Assembly: GCA_964625835.1 (NCBI GenBank)
Contig: CAZVES010000004.1
Span: 1-52,747, forward strand
DNA from: UBA5336 sp964625835
GTDB lineage: Bacteria > Pseudomonadota > Alphaproteobacteria > Caulobacterales > Hyphomonadaceae
Length of the DNA stretch: 52,747 bases
Direction of reading: 5' to 3'
The translations under genes and the position numbers were made by a program. Below, one piece after another: positions 42,386 through 51,600 of the stretch. The notes below the pieces were generated by a model. That model worked only from the letters and a program-made list of their open reading frames with translations. It made no database searches and was not told the origin of the DNA. How positions within the stretch are numbered: position 1 is the first letter of the stretch; each line of letters opens with the position of its first letter.

Positions 42386-43681
42386 CTATTCAGCCGCCTG
42401 TTTCAGAGCCGCCTTCTTCGGTCCCATGAAGCCGAAGAGGTGCCCGGCGACTTTGCGCATCTGGATCTCTTCCGACCCTTCGGTGATCCTGTAGCGCCGG
42501 TGGTGGCGGTAGATGTGCTCGAAGGGCTTGTGGCGTGAGTAGCCTATCCCGCCATGGATCTGCATGGCCCGGTCGGCGGCCTCGCAGCACAGCCGGTTTG
42601 CCCGGTAGTTGCACATGGACACCTTGTCGGAGAGGTGGATCGCCACCTCTGGCTTCGACATCTGGTCCATTTCCCAGGCCGTCTTGAAGATCAGCAGGCG
42701 CAGCATCTCAGCCTCGCTGACGAGCTCCACGACCGGAAACTGGATCGCCTGGTTCACCGCGAGCGGCTTGCCGAAGGGCGCGCGCTTTCGGGCATAGTCG
42801 ATGCTCTCATCCATGCAGAACAGGGCGGCACCCACGCTGCTGGCCGCCTGGCGGATGCGGTTTTCGTGGACAAAGTGCTGCGCCAGGGCGAGGCCCCCTT
42901 CCGGCGGGCCGAAGACCGCGCTGTCGGGGACCCAGACATTGGTGATCGACACGCGCGGATGGTCCGTCGGCATGTTGAAGGTCCACAGATACTCCTCGAT
43001 CACGACGCCGGGGTCATCGGCGGGCACGAGCAGGCAGGTGATGCCCCGCGCATCGCCATCATCGCCGGAGGTGCGGGCAAAGCACATCATGTGGGTCGCC
43101 ACATGCATGCCGGTGGTCCACATCTTCTCGCCATTGATCAGCCATCCGTCGACACCGTCCCGGGTCTCGCGGACCGCGCAGGTCTCCATATGAGTCGCAT
43201 CTGAGCCGTGATCGGGCTCGGTCAGTCCGAAGGTCGCGCGGAAACGCCCGTTCAGGGCATCCTCGACAAGGTGTTGCTGGTCCTCGCGGGCAAAGTCCCT
43301 CAGCATCAGGATCTGGGGCATGTTGCCAACGATCGAATGCTCGTTCTGCAGGTCGTTGTGCAGGCCCAGCCCCTTGCGGGCGAGGTGCTCGCGGATGATG
43401 GCCATGCCGAGATTTGTGCCATCCTGCCCGCCATAAGCCTTGGGCAGGGCATAGCGCAAATGGCCCGCCGCATCGGCCCGTTGCCTCGCCTCGCGCAGCA
43501 GCTCTTCCCATTCCGGGCGTGGCAGTCCGCCATTCTCGAAATCGGTCCGCGCCCACTCACGGCGATGGTCGAAAAAGCGGATGTTATCGTCTTGTTGCTC
43601 CAGCGGCCTGATTTCGGCCTCGATGAAGGCGTCCAGTTCGGTGAGATAGTCTGCAATTTCTCGTGGAATATCAAAGTCCAT
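42386..43681 (-). CDS. Acyl-CoA dehydrogenase family protein
   Basis: The 431-residue protein has the acyl-CoA dehydrogenase fold: FGLTEPDHGSDATHM (flavin and substrate loop), WLINGEKMWTTGMHVATHM, and the C-terminal QIHGGIGYSRHKPFEHIYRH followed by ITEGSEEIQMRKVAG. The extended N-terminus (DFDIPREIADYLTELDAFIE) and insertions fit the group related to ACAD10/11. It oxidises an acyl-CoA to enoyl-CoA with FAD; chain length is unknown. It converges with the TIR-LysM gene after 15 bases. With the dienoyl-CoA reductase-like SDR and the carboxyltransferase it adds to the lipid-catabolism content. Confidence 0.93.
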   Translation of the reverse strand: MDFDIPREIADYLTELDAFIEAEIRPLEQQDDNIRFFDHRREWARTDFENGGLPRPEWEELLREARQRADAAGHLRYALPKAYGGQDGTNLGMAIIREHLARKGLGLHNDLQNEHSIVGNMPQILMLRDFAREDQQHLVEDALNGRFRATFGLTEPDHGSDATHMETCAVRETRDGVDGWLINGEKMWTTGMHVATHMMCFARTSGDDGDARGITCLLVPADDPGVVIEEYLWTFNMPTDHPRVSITNVWVPDSAVFGPPEGGLALAQHFVHENRIRQAASSVGAALFCMDESIDYARKRAPFGKPLAVNQAIQFPVVELVSEAEMLRLLIFKTAWEMDQMSKPEVAIHLSDKVSMCNYRANRLCCEAADRAMQIHGGIGYSRHKPFEHIYRHHRRYRITEGSEEIQMRKVAGHLFGFMGPKKAALKQAAE

Positions 43682-43834
43682 GGCACATGCCTCCCTAGTG
43701 CTTCCCTGTTTTGCACCATTCTAGCGCCAGTTGGCTGTGAAGCTAGGGTCAGGAGTGGTTCAGCGGGTCCTGTTTCGCCTGATAGGTGAAACCGCACGCT
43801 CATCTTCCCCGAAAGCAGTTGAAAAGATTGACTG

Positions 43835-44884
43835 GTGACCCGGAAGATTCTTTCTGGCGTTTCAAATACAAGAAGGGCGCTGGTCTTGCGCTCCAGAGGA
43901 AAACGTCCCGTGCCCCTGAAAGATCGCGCCGCAAAAATCATGCACAGGACCGTTGACCTGGCACTGCAGCCGGTCGTGAACGACCGCCTTGTCGTGACCG
44001 GCTTCTGGCGCAGCGGTACGACCTGGGTGCAACAGCAGGCGGCCCAAGCCCTGCGCGCAAAGACTGTCTTCGAACCCCTGGCCCCCAGTTCCGGGAACTT
44101 CTGGACCGGGCGAGGTTTCGCCGGCGAAGACGCCAGTTGCGAAATGTATATGCCGCTCAGCTTTGCAGATTTGCGAGGCCGCGCCGAGACCATCGTCAAT
44201 GCCGCTCTTGCCGGCCGGGGCTATACCGGATTTGCCTTCTTCATGCGCCAGTCGCCATCGGAAGCGTTTCGCCGCAATGTGGTTTCCAAGTTCACACGCG
44301 CGGGTTTTCTCCTCGGCGAGATGGAAGCGCGCAATGATCTGCGGTTCATTCATGTGCGTCGCCATCCGGGTGCGGTTTACGCCAGTGTGAAGAATGTGGG
44401 CTGGGACTGGTCCATAAATGATGTGAGCCTGACGAAGATGTATGATCAGGCAATCGCTGACGAGACCCCGGAAATCCGTGAGGTCCGCGCGATCCTGCTT
44501 GCCCACGACACAAGTCCCTTGCGCCGTGTCGGAGCGCTTTGGGCGCTCAGCGAGCGCGCCGCGCACTTGGCCGCAAAACGCGCCGCACCTCACCGCATCC
44601 TCGAACTGTCCTATGCCGATCTCGTGTCGCGCAAGGCCAGCCTGCCCGTGGCCCTGGAAACACTCGGCTTCAGCCTGCGGGCCGAACCTGATTTCTATCA
44701 GATCAGTCCGGTCACATCGGCAAAACGCCACCTGGCCGACACGGAAGAGCGCCTGAACGGTTGGCACAAGCAACTGAGCGCTTCAGAAAAGAACGAACTG
44801 CGCGCGATCAATTTCGAACTGTTTCCGGAAATGGCCGAGGTGTTCTGGCAAGAGGAATTCCCTGCCCTACCCGCCCGCGTGTGA
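43835..44884 (+). CDS. Sulfotransferase family protein
   Basis: The protein has up to 349 residues. The PAPS-binding motifs are visible: the 5'-phosphosulfate loop VVTGFWRSGTTWVQQQ and the 3'-phosphate segment RFIHVRRHPGAVYASVKN. It should transfer sulfate from PAPS to a hydroxyl or amine acceptor, or be one of the related families of unknown acceptor. The start is uncertain: the GTG at 43835 has no good ribosome-binding site, and in-frame alternatives exist at 43910 (GTG) and 43940 (ATG), all before the first motif. It converges with the phosphatase gene. Confidence 0.82.
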   Translation: MTRKILSGVSNTRRALVLRSRGKRPVPLKDRAAKIMHRTVDLALQPVVNDRLVVTGFWRSGTTWVQQQAAQALRAKTVFEPLAPSSGNFWTGRGFAGEDASCEMYMPLSFADLRGRAETIVNAALAGRGYTGFAFFMRQSPSEAFRRNVVSKFTRAGFLLGEMEARNDLRFIHVRRHPGAVYASVKNVGWDWSINDVSLTKMYDQAIADETPEIREVRAILLAHDTSPLRRVGALWALSERAAHLAAKRAAPHRILELSYADLVSRKASLPVALETLGFSLRAEPDFYQISPVTSAKRHLADTEERLNGWHKQLSASEKNELRAINFELFPEMAEVFWQEEFPALPARV

Positions 44885-44905
44885 CCCGTACAGGATAGCT
44901 GCCTG

Positions 44906-45682
44906 TCAGGCCAGCAATCGCGCCTTGAGGTCGGCCCTCATGTCTTCAGTGACACCCAGCACATCCTCAAGGTAGGCGTCCAGGCTGCCGGACTCTGACT
45001 CGATCGTGGAAAAGGCCGTTTCCAGATAGCGACGCCGCACACCCATGAACGGGCGATAGACATCGGCATCATAGGACCGGTCCAGCATGTTGTTGAAATA
45101 GGCCTGGGCCTCGGGCAGGCGCGCTTCAATGTCCACGGCGGTGTTGGTCATCTCATAGTCCGCCAGTATGTCGCCGCGCGAAACGCCGAGAACGTGCTTG
45201 GTCAGGGCGCAGGTGATGCCCGTGCGGTCCTTGCCGGCCGCGCAGTTGACCAGCGCCGCCTCGTCCGGCCCCAGGCCCGCAAGACGATCGAACCATGCCG
45301 AAAACAGTTCGACATGGTGGGGCTTGTAGGGCGCTGTCACATAGTAGCCGTTCATCCAGTCTTCTGCCGCATCCTGGTCGATCTCGACCTGCGTCAGGAA
45401 CGTCATGTGGGGGCTCTGCATCTCCCGCCCTCCATCACTGGTGACGAGTTCGGGCGCGCTCCAGCGGCCGGGCTGGCGTTCGCGCTCATCGGGCCGGCGC
45501 AGGTCGGCCTGGAGCTGGATGTTCAGCTGGCTGACTTTGGCAATGTCGGCATCGGTCGCCTCATTATAATGGCCTGACCGGAACAGGAGACCGCGTTTGA
45601 CAGTGCGCCCTTCCTGGGTGGTGTAGCCGCCAAAATCACGAAAGTTTCGCACGCCTTCAAGCGTGTAGACACGGTCCGTCAT
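44906..45682 (-). CDS. Tyrosine-protein phosphatase (DSP/PTP fold)
   Basis: The 258-residue protein has the active-site loop NCAAGKDRTG (Cys147, Arg153) and the N-terminal signature LEGVRNFRDFGGYTT, with LQADLRRPDERERQ before the loop. This is the family of bacterial tyrosine/lipid phosphatases related to MptpB and YbhA-like enzymes, which use a phospho-cysteine intermediate. There is no signal peptide. An AAGGGG sequence precedes the ATG. The gene upstream is cut by the assembly gap, so the operon context is unknown. Confidence 0.92.
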   Translation of the reverse strand: MTDRVYTLEGVRNFRDFGGYTTQEGRTVKRGLLFRSGHYNEATDADIAKVSQLNIQLQADLRRPDERERQPGRWSAPELVTSDGGREMQSPHMTFLTQVEIDQDAAEDWMNGYYVTAPYKPHHVELFSAWFDRLAGLGPDEAALVNCAAGKDRTGITCALTKHVLGVSRGDILADYEMTNTAVDIEARLPEAQAYFNNMLDRSYDADVYRPFMGVRRRYLETAFSTIESESGSLDAYLEDVLGVTEDMRADLKARLLA

Positions 45683-45741
45683 GGATGACCCCTTGCTCCG
45701 TCACCCTCAGATAGACCGAAGGCGCACCGGGGGAAAGCCTT

Positions 45742-45841
45742 NNNNNNNNNNNNNNNNNNNNNNNNNNNNNNNNNNNNNNNNNNNNNNNNNNNNNNNNNNN
45801 NNNNNNNNNNNNNNNNNNNNNNNNNNNNNNNNNNNNNNNNN
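45742..45841. other. Assembly gap of 100 N
   Basis: Exactly 100 unknown bases, the usual placeholder for a scaffold gap of unknown true size. Reading frames that cross it are artefacts, and genes may be missing here. On the left side three frames remain open for up to 20 codons, so I cannot say which gene tail precedes the phosphatase. Confidence 0.98.
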
Positions 45842-46192
45842 GGCCACCTGCGCGCGCTCGCTGACGGGCCGGGCACTTGCCCGGTTCTGCTGGCAGACAT
45901 CCAGCATGCGACGCGCCACGATGGGCATCGGTGCGGTGAAACGCGACTCCTCGCCATCGACGACCAGGTCGCAATCGCAATCGGGACCGGACGCCTCGAG
46001 GGGACTGGCACCCGCCATCGCGATGGACTGGCGCACCACGGGACAGCCATTGCGCAAGCGCCCCTCTATCACGGTGGTGTGTTTCGCGCCCGTCTCCTCA
46101 GTCCAGCTGATGGACTGCTCGGCGCAGAACTGGGCCGATGCGGGTGCGGCGAAGGCGGTCAGGGCCGCTATGGCAAACATGAAACGTGTCAT
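45842..46192 (-). CDS. Secreted cysteine-containing protein, partial at gap
   Basis: The first 117 residues are visible before the gap. A signal peptide (1-20, ending ASA) is followed by FCAEQSISWTEETGAKHTTV, GCPVVRQSIAMAG and SGPDCDCDLVVDGEESRF. The cysteines (including a C-D-C pair) suggest disulfides in the periplasm. I do not recognise the family. The C-terminus lies in the gap. It starts 86 bases after purS on the same strand. Confidence 0.65.
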
Positions 46193-46278
46193 TGTGACAG
46201 GACATGCAATGCCCGGGCCCCGGGATCAAGTGCGCTTTGTATGTGGAATCCGCTGCGCCCGGCACGCTGGGTCCAGCC

Positions 46279-46524
46279 TCAGGACTGCAGTTCGATCCGG
46301 TAGCTCTCGATCACGGTGTTGGCGAGAAGCTTTTCACACATTTCGGTCACGCGCGCTTCGGCCGCTTCTGGCGCAAGGCCCTCACCAAGCTCGAGCTCGA
46401 TGACCTTGCCGATCCGGGCACCTTCGACCTCGGAGAAGCCGAGCCGGCCCAACGTGTCGGCCACCGCCTTGCCTTGGGGATCGAGGACGCCCGTCTTCAG
46501 GCCCACATGGACAATCGCTTTCAT
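46279..46524 (-). CDS. purS: Phosphoribosylformylglycinamidine synthase subunit PurS
   Basis: The 81-residue protein is full-length PurS: KAIVHVGLKTGVLDPQGKAV at the start, LGFSEVEGARIGKVIELEL in the middle and CEKLLANTVIESYRIEL at the end. PurS is the small partner that joins PurQ and PurL in making FGAM during purine synthesis. It starts 13 bases after purC, so the two are co-transcribed. purQ normally follows purS in Alphaproteobacteria but does not here. Confidence 0.95.
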   Translation of the reverse strand: MKAIVHVGLKTGVLDPQGKAVADTLGRLGFSEVEGARIGKVIELELGEGLAPEAAEARVTEMCEKLLANTVIESYRIELQS

Positions 46525-46537
46525 CGGCACGCGCCTC

Positions 46538-47308
46538 CTATTTTCCGTTGCCATTGAAGGCGACGATGTTGTCGCCTTGGCCGCTTTCCTTGATGATGCC
46601 CAGTCGCCGCGCCACCTCGCCATACGCTTCGGTGACGCCGCCAAGGTCTTGGCGGAACCTGTCCTTGTCCAGCTTTTCGCCTGATTTAAGGTCCCAGAGG
46701 CGGCAATTGTCGGGGCTGATCTCGTCGGCCAGGATCGTGCGCACCATGTCGCCCTCGAAGTGGCGCCCGAATTCCAGCTTGAAATCCACAAGACGGATGC
46801 CGACCCCGCTCATCAATCCGGCGGTGAAGTCGTTCACGCGCAGCGCCAGGGACACCATGTCGTCGACCTCTTGCGGCGCGGCCCAGTTGAAGGCGGCAAT
46901 GTGCTCCTCGGTGACCAGCGGGTCGCCAAGATCGTCCCGTTTCAGATAGAATTCGATCAGGGTGCGCGGCAGCTGCGCGCCCTCTTCCAGGCCAAACCGC
47001 TTGACCAGGGAGCCGGCCGCCACGTTGCGCACAACCACCTCAAGCGGGATGATTTCAACCTTTTTGACAAGCTGTTCGCGCATGTTCAGCCGCCGGATGA
47101 AATGCGTGGGCACACCGATGCCGGAAAGCCGCGTCATCATGTATTCCGAGATCCGGTTGTTCAGCACGCCCTTGCCGTCGAGCACGGCGCGTTTCTCGGC
47201 ATTGAATGCCGTGGCGTCGTCCTTGAAATACTGGATCAGTGTGCCCGGCTCAGGCCCCTCATAGAGGATCTTGGCCTTGCCTTCGTAAATCATGCGCTTG
47301 CGGGACAT
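46538..47308 (-). CDS. purC: SAICAR synthase PurC
   Basis: The 256-residue protein matches PurC: KRMIYEGKAKILYEGPEPGT at the start with the ATP loop, FIRRLNMREQLVKKVEIIPLE cut to RRLNMREQLVKKVEIIPLE, VVRNVAAGSLVKRFGLEEG, and LVDFKLEFGRHFEGD with metal-binding acids. It joins CAIR with aspartate in de novo purine synthesis. The length is standard. It is divergent from the zeta-inhibitor gene across 208 bases, an arrangement typical of Alphaproteobacteria. Confidence 0.96.
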   Translation of the reverse strand: MSRKRMIYEGKAKILYEGPEPGTLIQYFKDDATAFNAEKRAVLDGKGVLNNRISEYMMTRLSGIGVPTHFIRRLNMREQLVKKVEIIPLEVVVRNVAAGSLVKRFGLEEGAQLPRTLIEFYLKRDDLGDPLVTEEHIAAFNWAAPQEVDDMVSLALRVNDFTAGLMSGVGIRLVDFKLEFGRHFEGDMVRTILADEISPDNCRLWDLKSGEKLDKDRFRQDLGGVTEAYGEVARRLGIIKESGQGDNIVAFNGNGK

Positions 47309-47516
47309 GGCAACAAGGTCTCGCTTTCAAACAGCTCGTGCGGGGTTAGACAGGTTGAGTGGGGCCGTACCCCGCGAAGCCCGCCCCACTGGCACGAGTC
47401 AGGCCCATGCGCAACTGGCAGTGTATGCCATTCGTGGCCAACGTGAAATGCTTGAGAACAGGCGATCTCAACCCTATGATGCGCTGAGGAAAGTGTTTCA
47501 CAGGGAAAACTGCACT

Positions 47517-47840
47517 ATGAGCAACAGTTTTGACGATCGCGAACGCGCAGAAGAGGCAAAGTACGCCCTCGACCAGGAAACACAGTTCAAGGTGATGGCC
47601 CGGCGCAACAAGATGCTGGGTCTCTGGGCCGCGGAAATTCTCGGAAAGTCCGGCGCCGAGGCCGAGGCCTATGCCAAGGAAGTCGTCCTGTCGGATCTAG
47701 AGGAAGCCGGTGAGGAAGACGTCTTCCGAAAAGTGCGTGGTGATTTTGATGCCGCAGGGGTCGCCCGCCCCGACAGTGACATTCGCGAGCAGATGGCTCA
47801 GCTCATCCCCGTCGCGCGCGATGCCGTACTGAAGGGCTGA
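47517..47840 (+). CDS. F1-ATPase zeta-type inhibitor (DUF1476)
   Basis: The ATG at 47517 gives 107 residues that match DUF1476: FDDRERAEEAKYALDQE, then FKVMARRNKMLGLWAAEILG and EVVLSDLEEAGEEDVFRKV. In Paracoccus this small four-helix protein is the zeta subunit, whose N-terminus inserts into F1 and blocks ATP hydrolysis. The family is essentially confined to Alphaproteobacteria. An AGGGA sequence precedes the start. It is divergent from purC, the normal neighbour. Confidence 0.93.
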   Translation: MSNSFDDRERAEEAKYALDQETQFKVMARRNKMLGLWAAEILGKSGAEAEAYAKEVVLSDLEEAGEEDVFRKVRGDFDAAGVARPDSDIREQMAQLIPVARDAVLKG

Positions 47841-47958
47841 GCGCCCGGTAGGCCCGACTATTCACAGGTCGCATAAGACCTGTGCGCCATTCCAGCCTGC
47901 CGAATCGCAAACGGCGGTCCCAGATGCTTGCCAACGCAACACGCAAAGGGAGCATCCC

Positions 47959-48654
47959 GTGATCGACATTCGACGTTTCGAAAACCTCGGCACCTTCCGG
48001 AATGACTGGCTGACGGCGCATTACCACTTCTCATTCGCCAATTATCTCGACCCCACCCGCATGGGCGTAGGCAAGCTGCGGGTGTGGAATGATGACACCA
48101 TCCAGCCCCACACCGGTTTTCCGCCCCATGGCCATGAGTCCATGGAAATCATCACCTATGTCCGCAAAGGTGCCATCACCCACAAGGATTCCATGGGCAA
48201 TACCGGGCGCACCGAGGCCGGAGACGTCCAGGTGATGAGCGCCGGTTCAGGGATCCGGCACGCCGAATGGAACGAGGAAGGCGCCGACACCCAGATTTTC
48301 CAGCTCTGGATCGAGCCGCGTGCGCTTGGCGGCCCGCCGCGCTGGGGCACCAAAGCCTTTCCAAAGGGTGACAGGGCCGGACAATGGGAAGTTCTCGCCA
48401 GTGGCCTCGGCGATGATGGTGCGCTTGAGATCAACCAGGATGCGCGCATCGTCGGCGCCACGGCCCTGCCGGGACAGCCCTTGTCATATGACATACCGGA
48501 CGGGCGCTTTGGCTACCTTGTGGCGGCAATTGGCCGGGCGCGCCTGAACGGGGCGTTGCTGAAGGCCCGCGACGGCGTGGCCATAACCGGGCCCGAAAGG
48601 CTGGAGATAGAAGCCAGCGAAGACACCGAACTGGTGCTCGTGGAAACGATTTAG
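47959..48654 (+). CDS. Pirin family protein
   Basis: The 231-residue protein begins with GTG at 47959 after AAAGGGAG. It has the bicupin pirin plan with the metal-binding segment GFPPHGHESMEIITYV and a later GAITHKDSMGN and GSGIRHAEWNEE, which supply the His/Glu ligands for Fe. Bacterial pirins can have quercetin dioxygenase activity or act as redox or metabolic regulators; neither can be assigned. It stands alone between the zeta inhibitor and a small lipoprotein. Confidence 0.93.
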   Translation: MIDIRRFENLGTFRNDWLTAHYHFSFANYLDPTRMGVGKLRVWNDDTIQPHTGFPPHGHESMEIITYVRKGAITHKDSMGNTGRTEAGDVQVMSAGSGIRHAEWNEEGADTQIFQLWIEPRALGGPPRWGTKAFPKGDRAGQWEVLASGLGDDGALEINQDARIVGATALPGQPLSYDIPDGRFGYLVAAIGRARLNGALLKARDGVAITGPERLEIEASEDTELVLVETI

Positions 48655-48735
48655 GGCACATCCCCGCCTTACATTTCGGCAAGGTGTCCAGCGCGGCATC
48701 TTGCCATCCGCGCCGAAGTGAGGCCTGTTGCGGAA

Positions 48736-48957
48736 ATGCTCACGAACAAGCGCGCTATCGCCCCCGCCCTCGCCCTTCTCATCGCCCCCCTCGCCCTTTC
48801 GGGATGCCTTGCAGCCAGTGTTGCCGGCAATGTCGTGGAAGGCGCAGTCAATGTGACCGGCGATGTTGCGGAAGGCGCGGTCAACACGACGGGCGCCGTG
48901 GTCGGGGCCGCCATCCCCGACGGTGAGGATGACACGGAAAAAAAGGACGACGAGTGA
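48736..48957 (+). CDS. Very small lipoprotein
   Basis: From the ATG at 48736 the protein has 73 residues: a lipoprotein signal (LALSGC), then a low-complexity repeat (VEGAVNVTGDVAEGAVNTTG) of two near-identical units, and an acidic Lys/Asp tail. Similar tiny lipoproteins with repeated GAV-N-T-G units occur across Alphaproteobacteria with no known role. A GTG start 6 codons earlier has no ribosome-binding site. Confidence 0.65.
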   Translation: MLTNKRAIAPALALLIAPLALSGCLAASVAGNVVEGAVNVTGDVAEGAVNTTGAVVGAAIPDGEDDTEKKDDE

Positions 48958-49070
48958 ACCTGACGGGCTGATCGCGCGCCTGTGATTTCGTTGTGAAGGC
49001 CCAGCCGGTGTATAGCTTGTGCAAAGTGGCTCACAAGCCGACCTTTGCTGACAATAGACAGGTTTTCACC

Positions 49071-49547
49071 ATGGCCCGAATCGCACTGATCGCACTCACC
49101 GCTCTGGGTTTTGCTGCTGGCGCCAACGCCGCGACGATCAATGTCGCATTCTCAGAAGACTTCGCCGAGAAGCTTGAGGAAGACTACGGCCTGCGCGAGG
49201 GCAACAAGCTCACCGAGGAGATTATTGAAGACATTGAACGCGAGCTCGGGCGCGCCGGCGTGGATGCAGAGCGCATCGATGTCACCATCCTTGATGCCAA
49301 GCCGAACCGGCCCACTTTTGCGCAGATTTCTGGCTCGCCCGGCCTCGATCCCATCCGTTCCGTTTCCATCGGGGGCATGTCCCTCACCGGCACCATCATT
49401 CACATGGACGGACAGACGACGGACATCGAGTATAAATGGTATCAGAATGACATTCGCCAGGTCTTCGGATCATCGACTTGGTGGGATGCCAACCGGGTCT
49501 CGCGCCGCTTTGCAAAACGTGTCGCCGAAGCCGCCGGTGCGCAATAA
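49071..49547 (+). CDS. Exported protein of unknown function
   Basis: The 158-residue protein has a signal peptide (1-20, ending ANA). The mature part includes an acidic helix region (EDFAEKLEEDYGLREGNKLT) and a beta-rich half (VSIGGMSLTGTIIHMDGQ, DIEYKWYQND). I do not recognise the family; it resembles other alphaproteobacterial periplasmic proteins of unknown role. It has no cysteines. It is the first of two small genes before the MscS gene. Confidence 0.72.
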   Translation: MARIALIALTALGFAAGANAATINVAFSEDFAEKLEEDYGLREGNKLTEEIIEDIERELGRAGVDAERIDVTILDAKPNRPTFAQISGSPGLDPIRSVSIGGMSLTGTIIHMDGQTTDIEYKWYQNDIRQVFGSSTWWDANRVSRRFAKRVAEAAGAQ

Positions 49548-49586
49548 GCCCTTGGAGCCGCCCTTGGCCTGGGCCACATTGGGCAC

Positions 49587-49979
49587 ATGGCGGACCGTGC
49601 GGGCATGACAGAACTCTCAAGACTCTGGTATGGTGCCATCGCTGTCGGCATAATGGCCTGCACCGCGTCGCTATGGACAGCGGGAGTGCCGGGGCGGGCC
49701 GACTGGCTTTTCATCGCACTCTCAATCGCACTTGGCGCGGCGACGTTTGGTGGATTCTTCTTCATCGGGGCGAATCTGGTCGGTGTGTCTTTCGAACAGC
49801 GTGTGAGCGACGAGACAAGGGTGCGGGGGTCCAATGTGGACCACGTCACCCATGTGAACCAATTTGACGACGCAGAACTCAACAAATGGCTGGGGCGCTA
49901 CGTGTTCGCGCGGAACCTTTTCGGGAGCCTGTCGGTCCCGCTCCTGATCTTCGCCGGCCTATTCCTTTTCGCTGGTTAG
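49587..49979 (+). CDS. Small membrane protein of unknown function
   Basis: The 130-residue protein has three hydrophobic segments: about 14-32, 40-66 (LFIALSIALGAATFGGFFFI) and 109-128. A hydrophilic loop (SFEQRVSDETRVRGSNVDHV) lies between the second and third. A start at 49605 (MTELSRLW) is equally possible. No family recognised. It overlaps the convergent MscS gene by 21 bases. Confidence 0.6.
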   Translation: MADRAGMTELSRLWYGAIAVGIMACTASLWTAGVPGRADWLFIALSIALGAATFGGFFFIGANLVGVSFEQRVSDETRVRGSNVDHVTHVNQFDDAELNKWLGRYVFARNLFGSLSVPLLIFAGLFLFAG

Positions 49980-51479
49980 CGACACCTTTGCGACCTGGCC
50001 ACCGTCACCCGGTCCGCTCTTCGCCTTGCCGCGCACCATCTCGACTTTCAGGGTTGATCCCGGCGTGATCAGCACGTCCTCATGGCGCAGCGGAATGTCG
50101 ATTCCATGGGCCTTGAACCTGTCCCACACATTCAGCATCACTTCCGAGCCCACATTGTTCACGCCATTCTGAGGGTCGTCGATCCAGAAGCGCGCCTCGA
50201 TCTCGACCGCCTCCTCCCCGAACTCCATCACAAGGCATTTCGGTGCCGGCTCGGAGAGCACGCGCGGGGTTTCCCTTGCGCCTTCCATGACCAGATCACA
50301 GGCGAGTTTGAGGTCGGTTTCATACTCCACCCGCAGGCGCCTCTTGATGCGCACCTGCTTGTTCGAATAGCTCCAGTTGACCACCCTGTCGGTGATCAGC
50401 TGCTCGTTCGGGATGAGGTGCTCCTTGCCATCGCGTGTAACGACCGATGCGTAGCGCAGGCCGAGCGACTTCACCACGCCATAGGTCTCATCCACCTCGA
50501 TCACGTCATCGGGCTTGATCGACCGGTCCGTCAGCAGGATCACGCCCGAGATGAAATTGGCCACGATTTGCTGCATGCCAAAACCGAGACCCACGCCGAT
50601 GGCACCGCCCAGGACCGCCAGCCCCGACAGTGGGATCGACAAGCCCGCCAGGGTTAGAATGGCCGCCGCAAAGAACAGGCCGATCTGAAGGGCGTTCGAG
50701 ATGAGGATACGCAGGCTCGGCTCGACCTGCGGCAGAGTCTCTACCCGTGTCTTGAGCTTCTTCGAAAGCCAGTTGGCCGCAAACAGGAAAATGCCCGCTG
50801 TCAGGATGGCCTGAAGTATGAAGGGCGGGTTGATCGTGCGACCGCCGAACACCGGACCGATGGTGTAGGTCCAGGCCACAAAATCATCCAGAACGCCGAA
50901 CGCGTTCAGCCCGGCAAGGATCAGCGCCAGGTAGAGCGCCGGCTTGCGCAGGCTCTCTGGCAGGAAGGCACCTGCCAAGGTGATCAGCAGGAAGGCCACG
51001 GACAGCGAAAACGCCACACGCACCAGCGTTGCATCGAACCCCGCACCCGCAAGGCCGACCTGCGCAACGTAGAAAAGCCCGAGCGTGATCGCGGGCCGCA
51101 CCAGTTTCGGTCCGATTTCGGCAACAAGGCTTGAGAGATTGTCCGGCAGGCGCGCGATCCCCGTGCGCACCAGGCGCCGGATCGGCCCGGCAAGGATCGC
51201 TCCCACCAGCATGGCAAGGATGATGGCACCAAGCTGGAGCCCGATCGGAAACAGGACATCCATGTTGAGAAGGTTGGCTTTGGCCCAGCCGAGCGGGTCG
51301 GCCAGGATCGGGTCCGCCCAGTCGAACAGGCCCGGCCCCGCCTGTGCGGCGGAAGATGCCTCGACGGGTGCCTCTGTTGCAGCCGGTGCATCCGGTGCCG
51401 CTTCCAGGTCCCGGCAAAAGCGCTGGCCCCCGCGCGTGATGCATTCCTGGAAGACGACTTCCTCTTCTTCGCTTTCCAA
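49959..51479 (-). CDS. MscS-family mechanosensitive channel (fourth in window)
   Basis: I chose a TTG start at 51479, which follows GGAGG by 6 bases; the longer frame runs back over a terminator hairpin and reads as non-coding. This gives 506 residues. A short acidic N-terminus with two cysteines (FQECITRGGQRFCRDLE) is followed by several helices (from about residue 72), the TM3-like LGFGMQQIVANFISGVI, and the beta domain SIKPDDVIEVDETYGVV. The C-terminal domain ends before a polar tail. Unlike the tandem trio, this one is single and its C-terminal tail is extended. Confidence 0.88.
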   Translation of the reverse strand: MESEEEEVVFQECITRGGQRFCRDLEAAPDAPAATEAPVEASSAAQAGPGLFDWADPILADPLGWAKANLLNMDVLFPIGLQLGAIILAMLVGAILAGPIRRLVRTGIARLPDNLSSLVAEIGPKLVRPAITLGLFYVAQVGLAGAGFDATLVRVAFSLSVAFLLITLAGAFLPESLRKPALYLALILAGLNAFGVLDDFVAWTYTIGPVFGGRTINPPFILQAILTAGIFLFAANWLSKKLKTRVETLPQVEPSLRILISNALQIGLFFAAAILTLAGLSIPLSGLAVLGGAIGVGLGFGMQQIVANFISGVILLTDRSIKPDDVIEVDETYGVVKSLGLRYASVVTRDGKEHLIPNEQLITDRVVNWSYSNKQVRIKRRLRVEYETDLKLACDLVMEGARETPRVLSEPAPKCLVMEFGEEAVEIEARFWIDDPQNGVNNVGSEVMLNVWDRFKAHGIDIPLRHEDVLITPGSTLKVEMVRGKAKSGPGDGGQVAKVSLTSEKE

Positions 51480-51536
51480 GGCGGTCCTCCGAATCCGATT
51501 CCCAAGGCTGGGGGTGCCAAGTAAATCAGTCCGCAG

Positions 51537-51572
51537 CAAAAGGAAACGGCCCCCGCCGGGTGGCAGGGGCCG
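51537..51572 (-). terminator. Intrinsic terminator after the fasciclin gene
   Basis: On the minus strand CGGCCCC and GGGGCCG (51566-51572 with 51547-51553) form a stem, with an inner GCC/GGC pairing, followed by TTTCCTTTT. It lies about 30 bases past the fasciclin stop and before the MscS start, so the two genes are separate transcripts. Confidence 0.7.
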
Positions 51573-51600
51573 CACTCTGTGCCTCGAGAGAGGGGGGGAC

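Noticed and set aside
45657..46050. Frames that cross the run of N
   Set aside because: The 100 unknown bases are a placeholder, so continuity of frame is an artefact.
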